Assembly: GCA_017619375.1 (NCBI GenBank)
Contig: JAFZSL010000056.1
Location: 124,001-188,000, forward strand
Origin: Prevotella sp.
Lineage (GTDB): Bacteria > Bacteroidota > Bacteroidia > Bacteroidales > Bacteroidaceae
DNA: 64,000 bases
Reading direction: 5' to 3'
In this document: piece after piece, positions 45,575 through 54,554 of the stretch
Numbering within the stretch: position 1 is the first letter of the stretch
Layout of the letters: every line of letters starts with the position of its first letter
Made by a program: the position numbers and the translations under genes
Notes under the pieces: generated by a model
The model's input: the letters and a program-made list of their open reading frames with translations, nothing else
Databases searched by the model: none
What the model was told of the DNA's origin: nothing

Positions 45575-45847
45575 TCATTCCTCGTTTTTCTTTCCTTCCC
45601 TTTTCAATCGCTCTATTTCCTTTTGCTGCTTTTGATAGGTATTGAGAGCGCGTTGTTTCAAGTCCTCGTATTTTGCTTTCCACTCAGCGGCTTCGGCTTT
45701 TGCCTGTGACAGTTGCTGCTGCAAGGCAGGAACGGCTTGCTCCAGTTCCGCAAGGTGTCCGTCCTGCTGTTGGCGATTATAGTTCTTTCTATGATCACCA
45801 TCCCGCCCATGACTGACGCCACAGTTGTCGGGCCATCTCGTCCCATC
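45575..45847 (-). pseudogene. Coiled-coil tail of the C69 dipeptidase, out of frame
   Basis: This frame is open from the codon after a TGA at 45848 to a TGA at 45575. It encodes DGDHRKNYNRQQQDGHLAEL and then a Gln/Glu/Lys-rich coiled coil ending KEIERLKREGKKNEE. It has no ATG or GTG before the coiled coil (first TTG well inside), and it overlaps the end of the dipeptidase frame by 53 nt in the +1 register. The simplest reading is one gene split by a frameshift between about 45797 and 45847. Confidence 0.6.
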
Positions 45848-47447
45848 TCAGGATGGTGGCACCGAAAAAGTCGGCGGTGTAGCCGTTGAGCATCTCTATG
45901 GCTTTTTGGGGGTTGCTATCGTGGAGTTGCTGCCAGGTCTGCTCCACGAAAGGCAGTTCGCGCATCCCCTTCTCGATGAAGTAGTCGCGCAGGGGTTCCA
46001 AAGTCTTGCGGTAGGTGCCCCATCGGAGTGTGGCCAGGCGGTTGGCCTTGCGGAAATGCCATAATGCGGCATCGTCGCGCTCACTGTGTTGTCCGCAGAT
46101 GCCCAGCAATGTCGGTAGTTTCGTCGTGCCGCAGAAGATGGGGAAGCGCGGGCTCTCCCCGGGGTTGTCGAGGCACATCCAGACGATGCCTCCCACCTCG
46201 TCGGGCAGCCACGAGCGCAACTGTATCACAGTGCTGTAGGAGCACCACGGCACACTGACCGTGCGTATGTTCTTCATCAAGGAGTCGCCTGACGCATAAT
46301 ACATGTTGATTTCATCGGGGCGCATCCAAGGGTTCGCCACGGGCGACACGATGCTGTCCGGCTCGCCTTCCAATCCGTTTTTCCGTTTTGGGTTAACGAT
46401 TTTGAGTCTTCCGCTGAGGTTCTTGTCAGTGCCTTCGAAATAACTGCCCAACAATTGGACCACCTGCTCCACGCTCACTTTCTGGTCGGGTTTGACGCTC
46501 AGCGGCAAGTTGCTCACGGTGTCGCTCAGGTGGAGCGAAGGAGCAAGGGCGTCGAGGATGAAATGTTCCCTCACGCTGTAGTTCTTCACCTCGTTGAGAT
46601 AATTGCCGCCGCTATACGCCTTCCAGAAGCAGAAAGGTTCCTTGCCATCCCACCATCCCATCTTCTTCGCCACGTCGAACACGTTGTCAGAGGCCATGTA
46701 ATGGTCGCTGTCGCCGAGGTCTATGGTCGAGATGCGGCTGATGTTAGCAGAGACGCTCACCTCGTCGTCGGGGATGCGCACGGCAGCCCACACGCCTCCA
46801 ATGTTCTTCTCGCCCTCGCCGAAGATTTCGAAAATCCACACCTCGTTCTTGTCGGCGATGGTAAGGCATTCTCCAGCGTCGCAGTAGCCATGTTTTTTCA
46901 CCAAGTCGCCCATCAGTCGAATGGCCTCGCGCGCCGTGGAGCAACGTTCCAAGGCGATGCGTTCCAACTCCTCTATCAAGAACATCCCTTTCTTGTTCTG
47001 CAACTCCTTGCGGCCGGAGATGGTGGTTTCTCCGATGCCCAACTGCTTCTCGTTCAAGCAGGGGTAAGCCGTGTCGAGGTAACGATAGGTATGGGCCACC
47101 TGGGGTATGTTGCCCTTCACGTGCATCCCTGTACTGTCCGCCGCACTCAGCGTGTGATTCTTGCCTTCGTAAATATTCACACGACTACCAGGTGCGTGGT
47201 CTCGTGCAGGCACCACCTGCATCCATGTGCGGTACATCCCGTCACAGGTGTGTGAGGTGATGACGGAGCCGTCGACAGAGGCGGCCTTGCCCACCATGAT
47301 GCTGGTGCACGACATGCGCTCCATCCCTTCACGGCTCATCTCATCGGGCTGAGCCTGGCAGGTGAGTGTGAAAAAAAGCGAAACAGTGAGGAAAAAGGCC
47401 TTGGAGACCTTGGAGTCCTTGAATGGTGTAAAAATATTCTTGTTCAT
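45795..47447 (-). CDS. C69 family dipeptidase (N-terminal nucleophile), probably frameshifted at its 3' end
   Basis: 550 residues from ATG 47447; the 19 extra codons to 47504 cross a -7 element (TATTTTTG, 47502-47509). Signal peptide (cut near LTCQAQ), then the C69 nucleophile Cys47 in MSCTSIMVGKAASVDGSV, exposed after propeptide removal. Family segments: HTYRYLDTAYPCLNEKQLGI, ARKELQNKKG-type GETTISGRKEL, and DAGECLTIADKNEVWIFEIF. The frame stops at SWAGW, but a coiled-coil tail continues at once in the +1 frame. Related enzymes hydrolyse a broad range of dipeptides; export suggests periplasmic peptide use. Confidence 0.85.
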   Translation of the reverse strand: MNKNIFTPFKDSKVSKAFFLTVSLFFTLTCQAQPDEMSREGMERMSCTSIMVGKAASVDGSVITSHTCDGMYRTWMQVVPARDHAPGSRVNIYEGKNHTLSAADSTGMHVKGNIPQVAHTYRYLDTAYPCLNEKQLGIGETTISGRKELQNKKGMFLIEELERIALERCSTAREAIRLMGDLVKKHGYCDAGECLTIADKNEVWIFEIFGEGEKNIGGVWAAVRIPDDEVSVSANISRISTIDLGDSDHYMASDNVFDVAKKMGWWDGKEPFCFWKAYSGGNYLNEVKNYSVREHFILDALAPSLHLSDTVSNLPLSVKPDQKVSVEQVVQLLGSYFEGTDKNLSGRLKIVNPKRKNGLEGEPDSIVSPVANPWMRPDEINMYYASGDSLMKNIRTVSVPWCSYSTVIQLRSWLPDEVGGIVWMCLDNPGESPRFPIFCGTTKLPTLLGICGQHSERDDAALWHFRKANRLATLRWGTYRKTLEPLRDYFIEKGMRELPFVEQTWQQLHDSNPQKAIEMLNGYTADFFGATILRWDEMARQLWRQSWAGW

Positions 47448-47583
47448 TTTTGGGGGAGATTGGTAGATGAATAATGCTGCATTATAAATGCTATGCAGTT
47501 GCAAAAATAGGTATTTTCAACAAATATTTAAGTAGCAACCCCGAAAATTTGTTTTCGAACACATGACATCATCAAAAAAAGTG

Positions 47584-47591
47584 TATCTTTG
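47584..47591 (+). promoter_or_regulatory. -7 promoter element for the esterase gene
   Basis: TATCTTTG, 57 nt before ATG 47648, in the divergent gap shared with the C69 dipeptidase, whose own -7 (TATTTTTG) is at 47502-47509 on the other strand. Confidence 0.55.
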
Positions 47592-47647
47592 CAACATTGA
47601 AGAGCATATTCTAACTAAACAACACTATTCATTAAAAAACAAATGGT

Positions 47648-49024
47648 ATGAAAAGACAATTGTTCAAGATGGCACTGTCAGTGATGTGCCTCGTGTTTGC
47701 CACTGGAGCCTTTGCGGCCAAGCACAACGGAAACATCCAAATCAAGGTGAACGGCAAACAACGGACTTACAAACTATATGTTCCCGACAATGTGTCGGAC
47801 TGCGCCCCATTGGTGCTTTCACTCCACGGCACCGGAGGCAGTTGCGAATGGGGGCATCCGGATTTCAACGGTCTGGCTGATAAGAACGGCTTCATCGTCG
47901 CTTATCCATCGGGCAACAACGTCTATTATCCTGAGTTTGGCATGAGCATGTCTGGTTGGCAGGCTACGGGGCAATTAAGCGAAGACACAGACTTCTTCCT
48001 GGCCATCATTGAGGATGTGAACAGCCGCTACACCGTTGACCGGCAGCGCATCTACTGCTGCGGCTTCTCCAACGGAGGGATGATGACCTACACCGTCGCC
48101 AGCACGTTGCGCGACACCTTCGCCGCCTTCGCATCCATAGCAGGCTTCCCCATCGAGTCCATGCACCTCCACCAGTCGAGTTCAAAACCCTTCCCGTTCC
48201 TCCATATCCACGGGACCACCGACAACCTCGTTGTCTATTCCAAGTTGCCCATCATCGTTGACAATGTCATCGCACGCAACGGATGCAACCCCGTCCCGAC
48301 AGTGGAGAATGTCACCACCAAGGGAAAGAAGAGCGTCTATGCCGCCACGGAAGGCTCTTTCCCATACATCCTCTACGAGGTGACAGGCATGGGGCATGAG
48401 GCGGACACGAATGCCACCGAAGATGGCAGTTCCGTACAGACCATGTGGAATTTCATGAGCCAGTATCGCCTGGATGACGAATGCGACGCCACACTCGAAT
48501 GGAGACCGAACATCGAGCAGGAGAACTACAAGCCCACCTCACACGGATGGAAGATGAACAACGGCAATATCCTCGCCTCGTACGCCACGGAACAGAAGAA
48601 CTCGTCGAACAAGAACATCTACCGCTCATTGCAGTTGGAGACAGGCAACCATCGCCTCTCCTTCCATGCTGCCACACCGGGTGAGCAGACTATCGGCGTG
48701 AAATTGCAGAAGTTGAGTGGCGACAAGCGTGTCGTGCTCGACCAGACGGTGACGGTGGGAGAAGGTTCCGACGTCGTGCTTGACTTCACCACCGAAGGCG
48801 GATGGGCTGAGTATCATTTTGAAATAACCCGCCAGGATTCCGAAGCAAATATCGAACTCTCGAAGATAGAGATCCATACGGTTGAAGACCCTTCGGGCAT
48901 TACCAACGCCGCCACGATGGTCCACCCGACAAACGGCGATGCCTATGACCTCAGTGGAAGGCGTATCGCACCCGACAGCAAGGGCATCGTCATCATCAAC
49001 GGGAAGAAGAAGGTGAATCCCTAA
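47648..49024 (+). CDS. PHB depolymerase/feruloyl esterase-like secreted esterase
   Basis: 458 residues. Signal peptide to about 23 (FATGAFA-AK). The alpha/beta hydrolase domain (about 30-280) shows the oxyanion region LVLSLHGTGGS, nucleophile Ser in CCGFSNGGMM (about 139), Asp in HGTTDNLV (about 194) and His in GMGHEAD (about 256), as in the LpqC/Esterase_phb family. Residues about 300-420 look like a carbohydrate-binding beta sandwich (YRSLQLETGNHRLSF, YHFEITRQDSEANIELSKI). The last 30 residues (YDLSGRRIAPDSKG, IINGKKKV) form a short Prevotella-type C-terminal motif. Likely removes ester groups from plant polysaccharide. Confidence 0.83.
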   Translation: MKRQLFKMALSVMCLVFATGAFAAKHNGNIQIKVNGKQRTYKLYVPDNVSDCAPLVLSLHGTGGSCEWGHPDFNGLADKNGFIVAYPSGNNVYYPEFGMSMSGWQATGQLSEDTDFFLAIIEDVNSRYTVDRQRIYCCGFSNGGMMTYTVASTLRDTFAAFASIAGFPIESMHLHQSSSKPFPFLHIHGTTDNLVVYSKLPIIVDNVIARNGCNPVPTVENVTTKGKKSVYAATEGSFPYILYEVTGMGHEADTNATEDGSSVQTMWNFMSQYRLDDECDATLEWRPNIEQENYKPTSHGWKMNNGNILASYATEQKNSSNKNIYRSLQLETGNHRLSFHAATPGEQTIGVKLQKLSGDKRVVLDQTVTVGEGSDVVLDFTTEGGWAEYHFEITRQDSEANIELSKIEIHTVEDPSGITNAATMVHPTNGDAYDLSGRRIAPDSKGIVIINGKKKVNP

Positions 49025-49093
49025 GTGATATATAGGCTTCTGGTTTTCCTGGGACTTTTAAAAAATCACTCTACACGAAAAAACATCTTTGCC

Positions 49094-52000
49094 ATGAAAA
49101 GACAATTGACCATCTTATGGGTAGCGTTGCAAGTCAGCCTTCTTGCATCAGCCCAGACCGATTACACCTCCCACATCACCAACCCCAGTTTCGAGCAAGA
49201 TGCCGAGGGATGGGTGCACAAGGGAATGAGTGCGCAAGGTAACAGTGTCTTCAGCATCAAGGAAGGCAATAAGTATATGGAGAAATGGACCGGGCGAGGC
49301 GGAGCCGTTGGCGACGGACGCTTGGCCCAGGAGTTGCGCGACCTGCCCCCAGGCAACTATGAGTTGACGGCCGCAGCCCAGAACATTCAGGAAGACACGC
49401 CAACCGCCGCGCAGACGGGAGCCTGGATCTTCGCCGGCAATGCGAAGACCGCCGTGACCGTCCGCGACCATTATACCGTCCGTTTCAACTTTGTTGCCGG
49501 AGCCGTTGACATTGGCTTCGAGGCCGTCGGGGCGTCAGGCAATTGGATTGCCGTCGATGACTTCCGACTCACCCTCGTGGGCACCGACCTGAGTGCCGAA
49601 CTGGCGGCAGCCATAGAGGAGACTGTCGCCGCCTATGGCGATGCCACGGGTCGCGAGAGCCAGCAGTTGAAAGATGCCATCGAGGCCGCCCGCGCCATCG
49701 CCGCCCGCACCGATGCCACCGCCGAAGAGCAGGCGGCAGCCATCGTAGCCTTGCAACAGGCGGTGCAGATTTACCTCTGCGCCAATGCCTCCGCCGACAA
49801 TCCCCTTGACATGACCGACCGCTTGGTCAATCCCAGTTTCGAGACCGGTGACCTGACGGGGTGGACAGCCTCCGGCATGGGCACGCAGGGCAACAGCGTG
49901 TTCAGCATCAAGCAAGGCCAGTTTTATGTCGAGCGGTGGACAGGACGCGGAGCAGCAGTGGGCGATGCACGCCTCGTCCAGACCGTCAAGAACCTTCCTG
50001 CCGGGTGCTATCGCTTGCATGCCGCCGCACAGAACATCCAAGAGAACACCCCCAATGCCGCACAGACAGGAGCCTGGATTTTTGCAGGGATACACACCGA
50101 GACGGTCACCATCCGCAACACCTACACATTGGAATTCGTCCTGGTGAGCGACGAATTGGACCTGGGTTTCGAGGCCAAGGGAGCCACAGGCAACTGGCTG
50201 GCAGTCGATAATTTCCGATTGGAATACATCAGCGACAGTTTCGATGATGTGAAGGCGGAGTTCGCTAACCTTGTGGCCAAGGCTGAGGCGCTGCTGCCCC
50301 TGAGGATGAACACGGAGGCACGGCAGGCGTTGCAGACCGCCATCGATGCCGCCAAACCATTGTTGGAACAGACGACCACCGAGGGATGGGCCGTGGCGGC
50401 ACGTCAATTGGAAAGCGCCTATGCCATGGCCATCGTCTCACAAGAGGTGTTCGCCCGACTGGCCACCGCCATCGCCGATGCGAAAGAAGAGATCAACGCC
50501 TCGCCGACAGCCCAGAAAGAAGATTACCAGACTGCCATCGATGCTGCACAGGCGGTGTATGACAACCCGGCGACAACCGATGCGGAGGCAGAGGCCGCCA
50601 TCACGGCTTTGGCAGAGGCCACATTCGCTTTCAAGGTGCTCAACGGTGGAGGCACGCCGCCTACCGTCACCACCGACAAACGCTTCATACGTGGAGCCAC
50701 ATGGGCCTTCGGACGCTCCACCGTACAAGGTGGAAACATCATCGAGGAAGGCTTTTGCTGGAGCGAGCAACCCGACCCGAAGGTCACCGATCACCGCACC
50801 ACGCAATACCTCAACCAGGCCGGAAAGATTTACTGGCTCCGCGACCTCAAGCCCGCCACGGTTTATTACATGCGAGCCTATGCCATCAACAAAGATTTTG
50901 GAGTGGGATATGGCGATGTACTCAAGGTTGTCACCCTGCCCAAGGGCACCGTCGGACACTGGTACAACAACGGCGGGGATGAAGAGACCAACGACCGCAT
51001 CAACAATGCCATCAACACCGCCATGGACTATTATTGGAACAACCTCTCCAGCATCCACGGCTTCGGCATCAGCGTCACCTACAGTCCCGGCACGCCCACG
51101 GCCGACTGCAGTTACGGCGGCAGCATGCGCGTGGGAGCCAACTCCGCTTACCAGTCGCCCGGCACCATCATGCACGAGGCGCTGCACGGCATCGGCGTGG
51201 GCACACACGGCATGTGGTGGAACGGCGAGATACGACCCAACGGCACTTGGAAGGGCGACAGGGTGACCGAGGCCATCCGCTTCTGGGATAACAACACCAC
51301 GGGAGAATTGTATGGCGACGACATGCACATGTGGCCCTATGGGTGCAACGGGGCGCAAGAGGACACCCATAGCGACAACCTTTATTGCATGATGGGCATC
51401 CTCGCTCAGGCGCTCAACGAGGACGGACTGCCTGGGTCGGGGGAGATAGGCTATGCCTTGCCCTATTATTCCTTCAACCATGAAGACGGGGTGAAATACT
51501 ATATCAAGAATGAGGATGAAAAACACGGACTGCGCACCGCCTTCCTCGTGGAGACCAACACCCATCAACTGCATTGGAAGGTGATGACCGCCGAAGAAGC
51601 AGCACAGGACGATGCCGCTGCATGGTTCCTCTCCTTCACACCCTCCAACCAGTACTACCAATTGAAAAACGCCGCCTCCGGCTATTACATGACCTACGCC
51701 ACCAGCATCAAGACGGCTGCCCATGCCACGCCCGCCAGCGCCGACAATTTCCACCTCATGCGCGGCAGGGTGGATGTCAACGGGCATAGGGGATATTACA
51801 TCATCCATCCGGAAAGTTCTGCCACTCCACCCACACTCATCGCCAACAACAACGGCATGACCGGCACCACGGCGTGGAACATTTCCAACACAGCCACCAC
51901 GCAGCGATGGCTCATCCTCACGGCTGAGGAGGCTGCGGCGTTGGAAAATGGCGACATCGCCTTGGCACTCAACGAACTGCAAGAGGTGCTGGCTCGCATC

Positions 52001-52906
52001 CGAAACTTGGCAGAGACACCTCACCAAGAGATGGAGGAAGGTGTTGACGAACGACTGAGCCAGCAACTCGCCGCCATCGAAGAGGCCGCCAAGACCTGCA
52101 CGAAAGGTTCCGAGGTGGAACTGCTCATCCAACAGGCACGAAAGGAAGGGATGGACTTCCTCTCGAAAGTTGCAGCCACCGACATCGAACAGCCTTTCGA
52201 CCTCACGTTCATGTTGACGAACCCCGACTTCGACAACGACGCCACCACAGGATGGGTGTCCACCAACGGCACGCCGGGATATGGAGAACAAGGAGCGGAG
52301 TTCTATGAAAAGACCTTCAATTTCTACCAGGAATTGGAACAGATGCCTGCCGGAACCTATGAGTTGCACGCCAGCGCCTTCCAGCGTCCCGGCAGCGCCG
52401 ACAACGTCTATGCATCCTATGTGGCAGGCACCAGCACCGTGACCACATCCTTGTATATCAACAACAAGATAGCCCTCATCCATCATATCTGCGACGACCG
52501 ACAGCCGACAGCGCTCTTCGACGACGGAGGATGGGGGAGCGACAAGAGACTCGCCGACGGAACATACATCCCCAACTGCATGGCAGGAGCGGAACGCTAC
52601 TTCGCACAGGGACTGTATGACAGCCGTGTGGCCAGCGAGGTCACCTCGAATGGCAGCACCTTGCGCGTGGGGTTGAGATGCACCATCGCGCCGGCATATT
52701 ATTGGACGATGTTCGACCACTTCCGGCTCCTCTTCTTCGGACAGAACCGCGCCCCGGTGGGTATCGAGGTCAGCGAAATGGATGTCCCGCAAAGACCACA
52801 AGGTGTCTATTCAATACAAGGCACCCTCCTGCGCAAGACCAATAACCTCGATGGCCTCCCGGCAGGCATCTACATCGTTGGAGGAAGGAAAGTGATGAAA
52901 TATTGA
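49094..52906 (+). CDS. Large multidomain secreted putative zinc metallopeptidase with three carbohydrate-binding-like modules
   Basis: 1270 residues from ATG 49094 (signal peptide to about 20); the GTG at 49025 adds 23 residues without signal character. Order: jelly-roll module 1 (about 22-165), FIVAR-like helices (170-235), module 2 (239-385) with near-identical stretches to module 1 (AAAQNIQE, AQTGAWIFAG, WTGRG), more FIVAR helices (385-515), fibronectin-like domain (518-615), catalytic-like domain (617-795), beta-trefoil-like region (799-952), helices, third jelly-roll (1035-1220) and a short C-terminal motif (GLPAGIYIVGGRKVMKY). The catalytic-like domain has HEALHGIGVGTH at 694-705, close to but one residue longer than the metzincin HExxHxxGxxH. 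A mucin or glycoprotein target is inference. It lies 69 nt after the esterase gene. Confidence 0.75.
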   Translation: MKRQLTILWVALQVSLLASAQTDYTSHITNPSFEQDAEGWVHKGMSAQGNSVFSIKEGNKYMEKWTGRGGAVGDGRLAQELRDLPPGNYELTAAAQNIQEDTPTAAQTGAWIFAGNAKTAVTVRDHYTVRFNFVAGAVDIGFEAVGASGNWIAVDDFRLTLVGTDLSAELAAAIEETVAAYGDATGRESQQLKDAIEAARAIAARTDATAEEQAAAIVALQQAVQIYLCANASADNPLDMTDRLVNPSFETGDLTGWTASGMGTQGNSVFSIKQGQFYVERWTGRGAAVGDARLVQTVKNLPAGCYRLHAAAQNIQENTPNAAQTGAWIFAGIHTETVTIRNTYTLEFVLVSDELDLGFEAKGATGNWLAVDNFRLEYISDSFDDVKAEFANLVAKAEALLPLRMNTEARQALQTAIDAAKPLLEQTTTEGWAVAARQLESAYAMAIVSQEVFARLATAIADAKEEINASPTAQKEDYQTAIDAAQAVYDNPATTDAEAEAAITALAEATFAFKVLNGGGTPPTVTTDKRFIRGATWAFGRSTVQGGNIIEEGFCWSEQPDPKVTDHRTTQYLNQAGKIYWLRDLKPATVYYMRAYAINKDFGVGYGDVLKVVTLPKGTVGHWYNNGGDEETNDRINNAINTAMDYYWNNLSSIHGFGISVTYSPGTPTADCSYGGSMRVGANSAYQSPGTIMHEALHGIGVGTHGMWWNGEIRPNGTWKGDRVTEAIRFWDNNTTGELYGDDMHMWPYGCNGAQEDTHSDNLYCMMGILAQALNEDGLPGSGEIGYALPYYSFNHEDGVKYYIKNEDEKHGLRTAFLVETNTHQLHWKVMTAEEAAQDDAAAWFLSFTPSNQYYQLKNAASGYYMTYATSIKTAAHATPASADNFHLMRGRVDVNGHRGYYIIHPESSATPPTLIANNNGMTGTTAWNISNTATTQRWLILTAEEAAALENGDIALALNELQEVLARIRNLAETPHQEMEEGVDERLSQQLAAIEEAAKTCTKGSEVELLIQQARKEGMDFLSKVAATDIEQPFDLTFMLTNPDFDNDATTGWVSTNGTPGYGEQGAEFYEKTFNFYQELEQMPAGTYELHASAFQRPGSADNVYASYVAGTSTVTTSLYINNKIALIHHICDDRQPTALFDDGGWGSDKRLADGTYIPNCMAGAERYFAQGLYDSRVASEVTSNGSTLRVGLRCTIAPAYYWTMFDHFRLLFFGQNRAPVGIEVSEMDVPQRPQGVYSIQGTLLRKTNNLDGLPAGIYIVGGRKVMKY

Positions 52907-52940
52907 AGATTGAAGATTGAAGATTGAAAATTGATTATTA

Positions 52941-52985
52941 AAAACCCGTCAAAACCATGAAAAAAAGCATGATTTGACGGGTTTT
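52941..52985 (+). terminator. Terminator after the metallopeptidase gene
   Basis: AAAACCCGTCAAA pairs with TTTGACGGGTTTT around an inner ATG/CAT; it ends 2 nt before the cysS -33 box. A short GAAGATTGAAGATTGAA tandem run precedes it. Confidence 0.85.
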
Positions 52986-52986
52986 C

Positions 52987-53017
52987 TTTGATTTCTCAAT
53001 GGAATGCATTAACTTTG
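52987..53017 (+). promoter_or_regulatory. cysS promoter
   Basis: TTTG at 52987-52990, 19-nt spacer, TAACTTTG at 53010-53017: a full consensus. Predicted transcription start near 53024 fixes the cysS start at ATG 53041 rather than 52999. Confidence 0.75.
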
Positions 53018-53040
53018 CCGTGATTTATATATTTTATGAC

Positions 53041-54531
53041 ATGCAACAGACTTTGACCATCTACAATACGCTCACCAGGAGGAAGGAGCCTTTCGTGCCC
53101 CTTCACGCTCCCAACGTGGGCATGTACGTGTGCGGCCCCACCGTCTATGGTGACCCACACCTGGGACATGCAAGACCCGCCATCACCTTCGACATCCTCT
53201 TCAGATACCTCAAACACCTCGGCTACAAGGTGCGTTATGTGCGCAACATCACCGATGTGGGGCATCTCGAGCACGATGCCGACGAGGGAGATGATAAAAT
53301 CGCCAAAAAGGCAAGACTCGAGCAACTCGAGCCGATGGAGATAGCACAATACTACACCAACCGCTACCATCAAGCCATGGAAGCCCTTGGCGTGCTGCCA
53401 CCAAGCATCGAGCCACATGCCACCGGCCACATCATCGAACAGCAGCAACTCGTCAGGGAAATCCTCGCCAACGGATTCGCCTATGAGAGCAACGGCAGCG
53501 TCTATTTCGACGTGGAGAAATACAATGAGAAGCATGGATATGGCATACTCTCCGGGCGCAACCTGGACAATGTCATCAATGCCAGCCGTGAACTCGACGG
53601 GGTGGGGGAGAAGCGCAACCAAGCCGATTTCGCCCTGTGGAAGAAGGCGCAGCCCGAACACATCATGCGATGGCCCAGCGAGTGGAGCGACGGCTTCCCG
53701 GGATGGCACTGCGAGTGCACCGCCATGGGAAGGAAATACCTCGGAGCCAAGTTCGACATCCACGGCGGCGGCATGGACCTCATCTTCCCGCACCATGAGT
53801 GTGAGATAGCACAAGCCGTGGCAAGCCAGGGCGAGCAGATGGTGAAATACTGGATGCACAACAACATGATCACCATCAACGGGCAGAAGATGGGGAAGAG
53901 CCTCAACAACTTCATCACCTTGGAGCAGTTCTTCACCGGCAACAACCCCACGCTCACGCAGCCCTTCTCGCCCATGACCATCAGGTTCTTCATCCTTTCG
54001 GCACACTACAGGGGCACCGTCGATTTCTCCAACGAGGCACTCAAGGCCAGCGAAAAAGGACTCGAGAGACTCCTCGACGGCATCAGCGACATGTCACGCA
54101 TACAACCCGCGAAGGAGTCGGACCCCGCCACACACAAGTTGGTGGCGGCGCTGAGGCAGAAGTGCTATGACGCCATGAATGACGACCTGCAGACGCCCGT
54201 GGTCATCAGCCTTCTCTTCGAGGCATGCCACCAAATCAACATCATCATCGACCATAAGGCCAACATCAGCGCGGAAGATTTGAAGGAACTCTCTGAAACC
54301 ATGCAACTCTTCACCTTCGACCTCCTCGGATTAAGGCCGGAGAAAGGCAACTCCAGCGATGCACGGGAAGAGGCATACGGTAAAGTCGTCGACATGGTGC
54401 TTGCCTTGAGGGCCAAGGCCAAGGCTGCCAAGGACTGGGCCACCAGCGACTTGATACGCGACGAACTCACCTCCGCCGGCTTCGAAGTGAAGGACACCAA
54501 GGACGGTGTGACTTGGAAACTCAACAAATAG
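53041..54531 (+). CDS. cysS: Cysteine--tRNA ligase
   Basis: 496 residues from ATG 53041. Class I synthetase: zinc/substrate Cys in [14 protein letters not shown] motif as HLGH (about 40), zinc-site WHCECTAMG (about 236) and KMSKS variant KMGKSLN (about 282). The alternative ATG at 52999 precedes the promoter. The zinc-ribbon gene starts 24 nt later. Confidence 0.97.
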   Translation: MQQTLTIYNTLTRRKEPFVPLHAPNVGMYVCGPTVYGDPHLGHARPAITFDILFRYLKHLGYKVRYVRNITDVGHLEHDADEGDDKIAKKARLEQLEPMEIAQYYTNRYHQAMEALGVLPPSIEPHATGHIIEQQQLVREILANGFAYESNGSVYFDVEKYNEKHGYGILSGRNLDNVINASRELDGVGEKRNQADFALWKKAQPEHIMRWPSEWSDGFPGWHCECTAMGRKYLGAKFDIHGGGMDLIFPHHECEIAQAVASQGEQMVKYWMHNNMITINGQKMGKSLNNFITLEQFFTGNNPTLTQPFSPMTIRFFILSAHYRGTVDFSNEALKASEKGLERLLDGISDMSRIQPAKESDPATHKLVAALRQKCYDAMNDDLQTPVVISLLFEACHQINIIIDHKANISAEDLKELSETMQLFTFDLLGLRPEKGNSSDAREEAYGKVVDMVLALRAKAKAAKDWATSDLIRDELTSAGFEVKDTKDGVTWKLNK

Positions 54532-54554
54532 CTTTCAACACAACAACTGCCACC

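Noticed and set aside
50438..52801. A 787-codon open frame on the minus strand across the metallopeptidase gene
   Set aside because: It is the antisense shadow of a real GC-rich gene that has signal peptide, repeats and a zinc motif on the plus strand. Similar shadows lie over leuS (12599-13333, 13988-15337), the S41 gene (29324-30355) and the PL9 gene (62677-63972); none has a promoter or family motif.
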